Assembly (NCBI GenBank): GCA_023818695.1 | Contig: JAMWCF010000001.1 | Coordinates: forward strand, 558,001 to 622,000 | From: Candidatus Omnitrophota bacterium | GTDB taxonomy: Bacteria > Omnitrophota > Koll11 > 1-14-0-20-64-10 | Length of the DNA stretch: 64,000 nt | Direction: 5' to 3' | Part shown: piece after piece, positions 1 to 6,857 of the stretch | Layout of the letters: each line of letters starts with the position of its first letter | Numbering within the stretch: position 1 is the first letter of the stretch | Position numbers and translations under genes: made by a program | The notes under the pieces: generated by a model | Seen by the model: the letters and a program-made list of their open reading frames with translations, nothing else | What the model was told of the DNA's origin: nothing | Database searches by the model: none

Positions 1-1021
1 CGACCGGCGCCGGCAGGGCCTTCACACACTGCTCAAAATAATCGGCCGTCGCCTTCTCCGCCGTCAACTGACGGGCATCCGCCGGGGGCAGGCCGTACGC
101 CGCCATGAAGCGCCGCGCCCGCTGGGCCGGCAATTCCGGCAGCGCGGCGCGCACCGCTTCGACCTCCTCCGTGGACACCGAGAACGGGACCAGGTCTGGT
201 TCCGGGAAATACCGGTAGTCATGGGCGAACTCCTTGCTTCTCATACCCTGGGTAACGCCCTTTACATCATCCCACAATCGGGTCTCCTGGACAACGCGTC
301 CCCCTTCTTCCAAAATTTCGCCCTGCCTGCGAATCTCATACGACAAGGAGCGGGCAACCGCCTTGAACGAGTTGAGATTTTTGATCTCCACCTTGGCGCC
401 CAAAACGTCCGGCTGGGGACGCAGCGACACGTTGGCATCGCACCGCAGAGACCCTTTTTCCATGTCGCAGTCGGACACCTCGAGGTACTGGAGGATCCCC
501 TTGAGCGTTTTCAGGTAGGCGTAGGCCTCCTCCGGCGAACAGAGATCCGGTTCGCTGACGATCTCCAGCAGAGGAATGCCGCATCGATTGTAATCTACCA
601 AACTCGCCGGCTCCCCCTCCTTGTGGATCAGCTTGCCGGCATCCTCCTCCATGTGAACCCTGTTGATCCGGACCTTTTTGTTCTCCAGATCGACGAAACC
701 GCTGGAGCCCAGCGGCAGGTCGTACTGGGAAATCTGGAAGGCCTTCGGCAGGTCCGGGTAAAAATAATTCTTCCGGTGGAAAACGATTTTCGGCTGAATG
801 GAGCAGTTCAAACCCAGCGCCACCCGGATCCCGTAGCGCAGAACCTGCCTGTTGAGAACCGGCAGAACCCCGGGGAACCCCAGGCAGACCGGGCAAACCT
901 GGCTGTTGGGCGGCGCTCCAAACCGGGTCGGGCAGCCGCAGAAAATCTTGGTGGCGGTGTTCAGTTGCAGGTGCACCTCCAGCCCGATGACGACGGCTGA
1001 ATCGGCTGTCTGTCGGCTCAT
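1..1021 (-). CDS. gatB: Aspartyl/glutamyl-tRNA amidotransferase subunit B (partial)
   Basis: Subunit B of GatCAB, which binds mischarged Glu-tRNA(Gln) or Asp-tRNA(Asn) and transamidates it with ammonia made by GatA. About 340 codons are visible; the 3' end, including the helical and YqeY-like tRNA-binding tail, lies off the left edge. The visible part begins MSRQTADSAVVIGLEVHLQL, has zinc-type cysteines at residues 28, 30, 43 and 46 (FCGC and CPVC), and then the family signature NRCGIPLLEIVSEPD. The frame is uninterrupted. The ATG overlaps the gatA stop as ATGA, so the two are translationally coupled. Confidence 0.96.
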   Translation of the reverse strand, partial: MSRQTADSAVVIGLEVHLQLNTATKIFCGCPTRFGAPPNSQVCPVCLGFPGVLPVLNRQVLRYGIRVALGLNCSIQPKIVFHRKNYFYPDLPKAFQISQYDLPLGSSGFVDLENKKVRINRVHMEEDAGKLIHKEGEPASLVDYNRCGIPLLEIVSEPDLCSPEEAYAYLKTLKGILQYLEVSDCDMEKGSLRCDANVSLRPQPDVLGAKVEIKNLNSFKAVARSLSYEIRRQGEILEEGGRVVQETRLWDDVKGVTQGMRSKEFAHDYRYFPEPDLVPFSVSTEEVEAVRAALPELPAQRARRFMAAYGLPPADARQLTAEKATADYFEQCVKALPAPV

Positions 1022-2472
1022 GAGGAGGCCCCCTTGGGTTCCGGCGGACGCTTTGTGTGCCAGCCGGCGGCCTGCTGGTAAGCATAGGCGCCTCGGAACA
1101 GGACCTCCTCCTGGAAAGGCCGGCCGATCCACTGCAGGCCGACCGGCAGCCCTTCCGGCGTGAAACCGCACGGGACCGACAAGGCCGGCAGACCGGCCAG
1201 GTTGATGGAGATGGTGAAGATATCCGACAGATACATCGTCAAAGGATCCTGGAGTTTCTCGCCCAGCCGGAAAGCCGGCGTGGGGGCGGTGGGGGTGAGG
1301 ATGCAGTCGACCTGCTCAAACGCCCGGTCGAAATCCTCCTTGATCAGCGTCCGGACCTTCAAGGCGTGGCCGTAATAGGCGTCGTAGTAGCCGGAGGAGA
1401 GGACGAAGGTTCCCAGGATGATCCGTCTTTTGACCTCCGGCCCGAACCCTTCCCCGCGGGTTTTGGCGTACAGCTCCATCAGGTTGGAGGCGTTCGGGAA
1501 CCTGTACCCGTACTGAACGCCGTCGAAACGGGCCAGGTTGGAACTGGCCTCGGCGGTCGCCAGCACGTAGTAGGTCGGGATCGCGTAGTCGGTGCGGGGC
1601 AGCGAAATCTCCCGCAGTTCTATCCCAAGCGCCCGGCACTGCTCGAAGGCCTTCTCCAACTCGGTTTTCACGCCGGCATCAAGCCCCTTGCCGAAACACT
1701 CTTTCGGCAGGCCGACCTTCAAACCCTTCACGCCGGTTTTGATCTGCTGCAGATAATCGGGGACAGGCAGATCGCCGGAGGTGGAATCCCTCTGGTCGAA
1801 ACCGAAAATCACCTGCGACAGAAGCGCGGCATCCTCCACCGTGCGGGCCAGCGGGCCGATCTGGTCCAGGGAAGAAGCGAAAGCGATCAGGCCGTAGCGG
1901 GAAACGCGGCCGTAGGTCGGCTTCAGACCGACGACGCCGCAGAAGGAGGCCGGCTGCCGAATCGATCCCCCCGTATCCGATCCCAGGGCCAAAGGGGCGA
2001 TGGAGGCCGCCACGGAAGCGGCCGAACCGCCGCTGGAACCGCCGGGGACCCGGGACAGATCCCATGGGTTGCGGGTGGGACCGTAGCAGGAATGCTCGCA
2101 GGAAGATCCGAAGGCAAACTCATCCATGTTCGCCATCCCCGCCAGCAGCGCGCCGGCCGATTGGAGCCGTTCGATGACGGTGGCGTTGTAAGGAGGGCGA
2201 AACCCTTTGAGGATCCGGCTGGCGCAGGTGACAGGGACCCCCTCCACGCAAATATTGTCTTTGACGACCACCGGAACCCCCCAGAGAGGTCCCTTCGGTC
2301 CAGTACCCTTTTCAAGAGCGGCGGCCTGCCGGGTAAGCCACTCTGGGTCAAACCAGGCGAGCGAGTGGATAGCCGGTTCCCAGACCTCCACCTTCTTGAC
2401 GAGTTCTCTGACGACCTCGGAGGGACCGGTTTTCCCTTGCCGGTACATCTGTTGAAGTTCGAAAACCGTCAT
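1018..2472 (-). CDS. gatA: Glutamyl-tRNA(Gln) amidotransferase subunit A
   Basis: Amidase-signature enzyme that hydrolyses glutamine and feeds ammonia to GatB for tRNA-dependent Gln/Asn synthesis. At 484 aa it is full length. The Ser-cisSer-Lys triad is visible: Lys in VVVKDNI (around residue 80) and the serines in the GSSGGSAASVAA stretch, followed by GSDTGGSIRQPA. It overlaps the upstream gatC stop and the downstream gatB start by four bases each (ATGA), the pattern of a coupled gatC-gatA-gatB operon. No clear Shine-Dalgarno sequence precedes the ATG, which fits coupling to gatC. Confidence 0.97.
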   Translation of the reverse strand: MTVFELQQMYRQGKTGPSEVVRELVKKVEVWEPAIHSLAWFDPEWLTRQAAALEKGTGPKGPLWGVPVVVKDNICVEGVPVTCASRILKGFRPPYNATVIERLQSAGALLAGMANMDEFAFGSSCEHSCYGPTRNPWDLSRVPGGSSGGSAASVAASIAPLALGSDTGGSIRQPASFCGVVGLKPTYGRVSRYGLIAFASSLDQIGPLARTVEDAALLSQVIFGFDQRDSTSGDLPVPDYLQQIKTGVKGLKVGLPKECFGKGLDAGVKTELEKAFEQCRALGIELREISLPRTDYAIPTYYVLATAEASSNLARFDGVQYGYRFPNASNLMELYAKTRGEGFGPEVKRRIILGTFVLSSGYYDAYYGHALKVRTLIKEDFDRAFEQVDCILTPTAPTPAFRLGEKLQDPLTMYLSDIFTISINLAGLPALSVPCGFTPEGLPVGLQWIGRPFQEEVLFRGAYAYQQAAGWHTKRPPEPKGASS

Positions 2473-2762
2473 GAAGCGTCAATGACCTTGGGAACCTTAA
2501 AAAAGGGCCCTTCCCTGGCCGGGGCGTTCGCCAACGCCTTCTCGGTATCCAGCGAAGGCCGGATCTGATCCTCCCGATAGACGTTCGCCAAGCTCAACAC
2601 ATGGGTGGTGGGCGGGGTGTTGTGCGTCGGAGCGCTTTTGAGAATCTCCACGTAGGAGAGGATTTCTTTGATTTGAGGAGCGAAGAGTTTCAACTCTTCC
2701 GGGGTCAGTTCCAACCGGCACAACTGGGCAAGATATTCGACTTCCTTGGGTGAAATCTCCAT
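2469..2762 (-). CDS. gatC: Glutamyl-tRNA(Gln) amidotransferase subunit C
   Basis: Small subunit (97 aa) that holds GatA and GatB together. It starts MEISPKEVEYLAQLCRLELT, the normal N-terminus of GatC, and ends with the family's RED-x-IRPS and PxxEGPFFKVPKVI pattern. The frame stays open further upstream, but those extra codons are unlike GatC, and a promoter -10 element lies only 9 bp before this ATG. It is the first gene of gatCAB. The stop overlaps the gatA ATG. Confidence 0.93.
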   Translation of the reverse strand: MEISPKEVEYLAQLCRLELTPEELKLFAPQIKEILSYVEILKSAPTHNTPPTTHVLSLANVYREDQIRPSLDTEKALANAPAREGPFFKVPKVIDAS

Positions 2763-2771
2763 CGCCTCGGT

Positions 2772-2800
2772 ATCGTAGCAAATGGGTACAGTGAAGTCAA
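2772..2800 (-). promoter_or_regulatory. Sigma-70 promoter of gatCAB, start-proximal
   Basis: Reading the minus strand, -35 TTGACT (2795-2800), a 17-bp spacer and -10 TACGAT (2772-2777), preceded by TGC, which makes an extended -10. Only 9 bp (ACCGAGGCG) separate the -10 from the gatC ATG, so the transcript would have almost no 5' leader. Confidence 0.6.
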
Positions 2801-2904
2801 CGAACCGCGGCGACGGCCGGCCGTTCTTGGCGGAGGGTCTCTCTTTAAGTATGTCTGATGGAACCGGACCGCTGCCGGATAAACCTACTTGCCAGGATTT
2901 ATTT

Positions 2905-3750
2905 TTATTTAACGGATAAGATCCTTGCCAACCGGACCAGATCCTGCAGGGAGAGGGTTTCCGGACGCCTGACAGGATCCAGCCCGGCCGCCGCAATCTG
3001 CTGCATCAGCCGCTCCTTGTCCTGACCATCCATACATAAACAGAGAGAATTCAGGAGAGTTTTCCGGCGGTGGGTGAACAGCTGCCGTCCAAGCCGGAGG
3101 ACCCGCTCTTCCTCTTCGGGAGCCACAACGAGCGCGTCCACCGGATCCAGCTGCAACACGGCGGAGGTCACTTTGGGCTGCGGATAGAAACAGCTCGGAG
3201 CAATGGTGAAAGCGACTGATGGCATGAACGCCACTTGGGCCAACAGCGAGATGCTGGCGTACGCTTTGGTGCCCGGCTGGGCCGTCACCCGGACGGCAAC
3301 CTCCCGCTGAACGGTCAGGACCGCCCGTTTCACCCACCGGCGCTGCCGGAGCAAAAACTCCAGTATGGAGGAGGTCAGGGAGTATGGGATGTTCCCGGTG
3401 ATCAGCAACTCTTTCGGTCTGCCCGAGGCATAGGAACCCAGGTCCAGCTTCAGCACATCGGACTGGATCAGTTGGAGCCGATCCTGGTCCTTGAAGCGGT
3501 CGGTCAGAACCCTCAAGAAACCGGCGTCCTTCTCCACCGCGTAAACCATGGCGCCGGTTTCCAAAAGGCCGGCCGTCAACGCCCCCAGACCGGCTCCGAT
3601 CTCCACAACAACGCTCCGGGGGCCGACGCCGACCGTCTCCACAATGCGGGAAAGGACCCTCGGATCGACCAGGAAATTCTGCCCCATCCGACGGGGGGAT
3701 ATCCCGAGCCGGTAACGCCGGACAATCTCTTTGATTTCCCTGCTGTTCAA
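2905..3750 (-). CDS. rsmA: 16S rRNA dimethyladenosine transferase
   Basis: Dimethylates the two adjacent adenines in the 3'-terminal helix of 16S rRNA (KsgA family, 281 aa). The N-terminus LNSREIKEIVRRYRLGISPR leads into GQNFLVD. The SAM motif VVEIGAGLGALT and the catalytic motif IV NIPYSLTS are present. I chose a TTG start at 3750: it overlaps the pdxA stop as TTGA, matching the ATGA/GTGA coupling seen elsewhere here, and an upstream CGGAG can serve as ribosome site. A longer frame reaching 3915 lies inside pdxA and has no homologous sequence there. Confidence 0.93.
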   Translation of the reverse strand: MNSREIKEIVRRYRLGISPRRMGQNFLVDPRVLSRIVETVGVGPRSVVVEIGAGLGALTAGLLETGAMVYAVEKDAGFLRVLTDRFKDQDRLQLIQSDVLKLDLGSYASGRPKELLITGNIPYSLTSSILEFLLRQRRWVKRAVLTVQREVAVRVTAQPGTKAYASISLLAQVAFMPSVAFTIAPSCFYPQPKVTSAVLQLDPVDALVVAPEEEERVLRLGRQLFTHRRKTLLNSLCLCMDGQDKERLMQQIAAAGLDPVRRPETLSLQDLVRLARILSVK

Positions 3751-4712
3751 TGCAGGCGGCTCCGCTGGCGGATGAGATGCTGCGCCAACCGGATGGCAGC
3801 AATCATAGAGGAAGGATCGGCCTTTCCTCTGCCGGCGATCTCGAAACCGGTCCCATGGACCGGGGATGTCCGCACAAAAGGCAACCCCAGCGTCACGTTG
3901 ACGGCCTGTTCCCATCCCAAGAGTTTCACCGGGATCAGCGCCTGGTCATGATAAAGGGCGACGACGGCGTCGTACCGACCGTCGGCGGCCTGACGCATCA
4001 GGGAATCGGCGGGAGTGGGCCCTCCAACCGCCGTCCTGAAAGAGCGGACGACGGGCTTTAAGAGGCGGCTTTCCTCCCGGCCGAACAACCCTCCCTCCCC
4101 GGCGTGGGGATTCAGGGCCGCCAGGCCGACGGTGGGCCGCCGGATTCCGAAATCCCGGCGCAACGCCTGAAGGGTCAGCCGGACGGTCGCGCGCAGAAGA
4201 TCCCGGTTCAGCCGTCCCGGCAGCCGGCGCATACTGACGTGGGTCGTGGCGAGACTGACCCGGAAACGGCCGGTCACAAACATCATCACGGTCTTTCGTC
4301 GAAAAGAGCGGGCGAGAAACTCGGTATGGCCGATCCAAGGAATCCCGGCCATGACAATCGCCTCTTTCGAAACCGGGCCGGTCACGATCCCCGCGGCGCG
4401 GCCTCTCTTGAGCAGATCGATCGCCATCCGCAGATAACCGACCGCGGCCCGGCCGGCCGCCGGCTGAACCCGGCCCGGCGAAAACCGTCCAGGAACGTTC
4501 TGAAGATCGAGCCACTCAAACCGGCTCCATGGCACGGAAAAACGCAGGCGGCCGGCTGTTTTCCGGAGCCACCCGATATCGCCGATGACCGTCACGGGAA
4601 AGCGGGCGGGAATGCGGGGAAGGGATTTCAGGAGCACTTCGGGTCCGATGCCGGCCGGATCCCCCATGGTGATCAGCAGGCGGGGGAACCTACGAGATGG
4701 AGATGTAGGCAT
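3747..4712 (-). CDS. pdxA: 4-hydroxythreonine-4-phosphate dehydrogenase
   Basis: NAD-dependent oxidation and decarboxylation step in DXP-dependent pyridoxal 5'-phosphate synthesis. Of 321 aa, the N-terminal MGDPAGIGPE motif is at residues 16-25. The metal-binding histidines sit in GHTEF, in YHDQALIPVK and in the C-terminal SPVHGTGFEIAGRG. The start overlaps the end of the upstream SurA-like gene by 23 bp, and the stop overlaps the rsmA TTG. The surA-pdxA-rsmA order is a familiar conserved neighbourhood in Gram-negative bacteria. Confidence 0.95.
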   Translation of the reverse strand: MPTSPSRRFPRLLITMGDPAGIGPEVLLKSLPRIPARFPVTVIGDIGWLRKTAGRLRFSVPWSRFEWLDLQNVPGRFSPGRVQPAAGRAAVGYLRMAIDLLKRGRAAGIVTGPVSKEAIVMAGIPWIGHTEFLARSFRRKTVMMFVTGRFRVSLATTHVSMRRLPGRLNRDLLRATVRLTLQALRRDFGIRRPTVGLAALNPHAGEGGLFGREESRLLKPVVRSFRTAVGGPTPADSLMRQAADGRYDAVVALYHDQALIPVKLLGWEQAVNVTLGLPFVRTSPVHGTGFEIAGRGKADPSSMIAAIRLAQHLIRQRSRLH

Positions 4713-5682
4713 TCTCCTTTAATTTCCGGATCCACTCCTGATACATGGCGCCCCCTTTCTGATTGTAGAGCTTGTCCCGGATGACATCCTTGACCGACTC
4801 TAGAGGCGCCTGCTCGGCCGGCCGGAACCCCTCGATGCGGAAGATGTGGAACCCCGCAGCCGTCTCAATAACGGGAGAGATCTCCCCCGGCTTCAGGTTG
4901 AACAGGACGCTGTCGATCTCCTTCAGGCTTTTCCCCTGGTCCAGGAAACCGATTCGCCCACCCATCTGCGGGTTCGGCCCATCCGAATAACGGGCTGCCA
5001 GGTCATAGAAATCGCCGCCCTGGAGGATCTGCTGTCTCAAGCTCTGCGCGAAGGAGCGGGCCTGGGCGGCGTTCAGGTCCGGCTTCGGTTTGATCATCAG
5101 CACCGCCACCTGGACGGCGGCCGGCACGATGAACTCTTTCATGTGGCTCTGGTAGTAAGCGGTCACTTCCGAGGGAGAGACAGAGACCCTGGCATAAATC
5201 TGCCTGTTGATGAGCTTCCGAATGGTGATCTGGTCGCGGTAACGCTGGCGCATCTGCTCCATGGTGAATCCCTGCGTCTTCATCGCCTCTTCAAACGCCT
5301 GCCTGCTTTCAAACGTAGAGGCGATTCTCTCCACCATCTGGTCGATCTCCTGCTCCGAGACGGTGATGGGCGGCGGGGTGCCGATCCTGTTCTTCGAGAA
5401 TTCGACGGGAGCGGGGTTCTTCGCCTCCTGCAGCATCAGCTTCTCCTCGATCAGCTGGTCCAAGATCTGCTGCTGAAGCTCGGATACTTTGAGAGCGGCT
5501 TCTTCCGGAGACATGCTCGCCTGCAGCTGCAGGTAGATTGGCATGACGGCCCTTTTCAGCTCCGATTGGGTGATCACCTCATTGTTGACCACCGCAACGA
5601 TCCTCATCTCCTCGGCCCAGACACCGGCGGGAGACAGGGCGGGCGCGAAAAGGCATAACAAGAGAAATGAAATCGGTTTCAT
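4690..5682 (-). CDS. surA: SurA-type periplasmic peptidyl-prolyl isomerase/chaperone
   Basis: Periplasmic chaperone for outer-membrane proteins. A signal peptide (about residues 1-23, ending VWA) is followed by the SurA N-terminal domain, which starts EEMRIVAVVNNEVITQSEL and carries the typical long helices. A single parvulin domain (about residues 175-270) contains the GGRIGFLDQG and PVIETAAGFHIFRIE motifs. E. coli SurA has two parvulin domains; this 330-aa protein has one. It lies immediately downstream of a second, lipoprotein-type parvulin and upstream of pdxA and rsmA, the usual surA context. Confidence 0.85.
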   Translation of the reverse strand: MKPISFLLLCLFAPALSPAGVWAEEMRIVAVVNNEVITQSELKRAVMPIYLQLQASMSPEEAALKVSELQQQILDQLIEEKLMLQEAKNPAPVEFSKNRIGTPPPITVSEQEIDQMVERIASTFESRQAFEEAMKTQGFTMEQMRQRYRDQITIRKLINRQIYARVSVSPSEVTAYYQSHMKEFIVPAAVQVAVLMIKPKPDLNAAQARSFAQSLRQQILQGGDFYDLAARYSDGPNPQMGGRIGFLDQGKSLKEIDSVLFNLKPGEISPVIETAAGFHIFRIEGFRPAEQAPLESVKDVIRDKLYNQKGGAMYQEWIRKLKENAYISIS

Positions 5683-5721
5683 CGGTTTTCAATCCGCCTT
5701 CGGAAAAACCTGACGCGATTC

Positions 5722-6618
5722 TTAAGAAGTAGGCTGGGCGGCGTCCTGCTGCGCTCTCGGAGTCGATGCCGGCTGCTGGGGCATCGCGAAACTCGGGTCC
5801 TTGATCTGAACCTGGGCCTTGGCCCTCAACTGCTGGATAAACTCCTCCACCGCCCGTTGCTGCTGGCGGGAGGTCATCTGCCGCTGGATCTGGTCTTTGA
5901 CCTCATCCAACGGCAGCTGCCTGGCGATCTTCCGTTCGGTCAGCATGATCACATGGTAGCCCAGCTGCGTCTGGACGATTCCGGAGTAGTCGCCAATCTT
6001 CAGATTTTCAACGGCCGTCTCAAACTCCGGGATCAACTGCCCTTTTGAAAAATATCCCACATCTCCCCCGCGGGCCTTGGATGGGTCAATGGAAACTTCC
6101 TCGGCCAGCTTGGTGAATGACTCCCCTGCCTTCAGCCGGTCCAGCACCTTCTGCGCCTCTTCCTGCGTCCTGACCAGGATGTGGCTGGCCCTGTAAGTTT
6201 CCGGTTCCACAAAAGTTTCCTTCCCAGCCTCGTAGGCCTGGGCGATCTCCTCGTCGGACACCTCTTTCTTCTGGCCTTCTCGGACGATCTCCAGAAGACG
6301 GCCCAAGAGAATCTGGCGCCTGGCTTCCCTGACCAGCTGGTCCACGGTCTGGTCCCGCTCAAGCCCCCGGCGCTTGGCCTCCTGAAGGAGGATGGTTTCC
6401 ATGATCATCTCTTCCAAAAGCCGCCGCTTGTCGCCGCCCAACGCCCTCTTGTAAGCCGGATTCAAACGAGCCATCCGGTCATCCACCTGCTGCTGCGTAA
6501 TCACCTGACCGTTGACAACGGCCGCCGGTTTGCCTCCGCAGCCGCTGGCAACACCCAGAAGCGACACGGCGAAAACAGCATAAACGGCTTTCTTTTGAAA
6601 TCGAAATGACCGGACCAC
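5722..6618 (-). CDS. Parvulin-type peptidyl-prolyl isomerase, probable lipoprotein
   Basis: PrsA/SurA-like folding factor, 298 aa. I chose the GTG at 6618 because AAGGAG lies at the right distance upstream and the product then begins MVRSFRFQKKAVYAVFAV, a normal signal sequence ending in a weak lipobox (ASG/C27). The SurA N-like segment AAVVNGQVITQQQVDDRMAR follows. The parvulin domain (about residues 140-240) contains ASHILVRTQEEAQ, GGDVGYFSKGQLIPEFE and GYHVIMLTERK. The C-terminus is Gln/Pro-rich. Lipidation is an inference from the cysteine. A longer ATG-started frame (6729) would bury the signal peptide. Confidence 0.85.
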   Translation of the reverse strand: MVRSFRFQKKAVYAVFAVSLLGVASGCGGKPAAVVNGQVITQQQVDDRMARLNPAYKRALGGDKRRLLEEMIMETILLQEAKRRGLERDQTVDQLVREARRQILLGRLLEIVREGQKKEVSDEEIAQAYEAGKETFVEPETYRASHILVRTQEEAQKVLDRLKAGESFTKLAEEVSIDPSKARGGDVGYFSKGQLIPEFETAVENLKIGDYSGIVQTQLGYHVIMLTERKIARQLPLDEVKDQIQRQMTSRQQQRAVEEFIQQLRAKAQVQIKDPSFAMPQQPASTPRAQQDAAQPTS

Positions 6619-6654
6619 TTTTCTCTCCTTCCGTAGAATGGATCCTGTTTGCGG

Positions 6655-6660
6655 ATTATA
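6655..6660 (-). promoter_or_regulatory. Probable -10 element for the isomerase-surA-pdxA-rsmA operon
   Basis: A perfect TATAAT on the minus strand, 36 bp upstream of the GTG at 6618, with an AAGGAG ribosome site between. The -35 region is poor. The rest of the 6661-6857 gap shows no gene; it holds a loose inverted repeat (GGCCTT...AAGGCC) without a T-run, so I do not call a terminator there. Confidence 0.4.
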
Positions 6661-6857
6661 GGCGGAGTGTACCATGAAGCTCCTCTCACCCGCAAGCAGC
6701 AAACCCCGTGGGCGTGAGTTCGTTTCCATTTCCAGACTTCATGCGGTGTCAGCCCTGCTAGGAAGCGGGCGCGGTTCCAGCTTCTTCTTATCCACCGGGA
6801 ATGGCCTTTCGTTTATGGCTGTTCAGGAAGGCCGGAGAGCGACCGAGAAAACCGATC

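Noticed and set aside
336..1085. Minus-strand 249-codon frame overlapping gatB
   Set aside because: Another frame of the same strand carries the GatB signatures and runs off the window edge; this one is low-complexity shadow.
1057..2568. Long open frame on the plus strand opposite gatA (503 codons)
   Set aside because: It is antisense to a clear gatA, has no family resemblance, and shows the Arg/Gly/Pro-rich composition of a shadow frame in GC-rich DNA. Similar antisense frames opposite pilB (32516-34195) and the second ATPase (34257-35933) were dropped for the same reason.
6661..6857. Missing C-terminal domain of Mfd encoded downstream after a frameshift
   Set aside because: No frame of this gap encodes TRCF-like sequence, and several stops occur in each; the protein ends cleanly after the motor.
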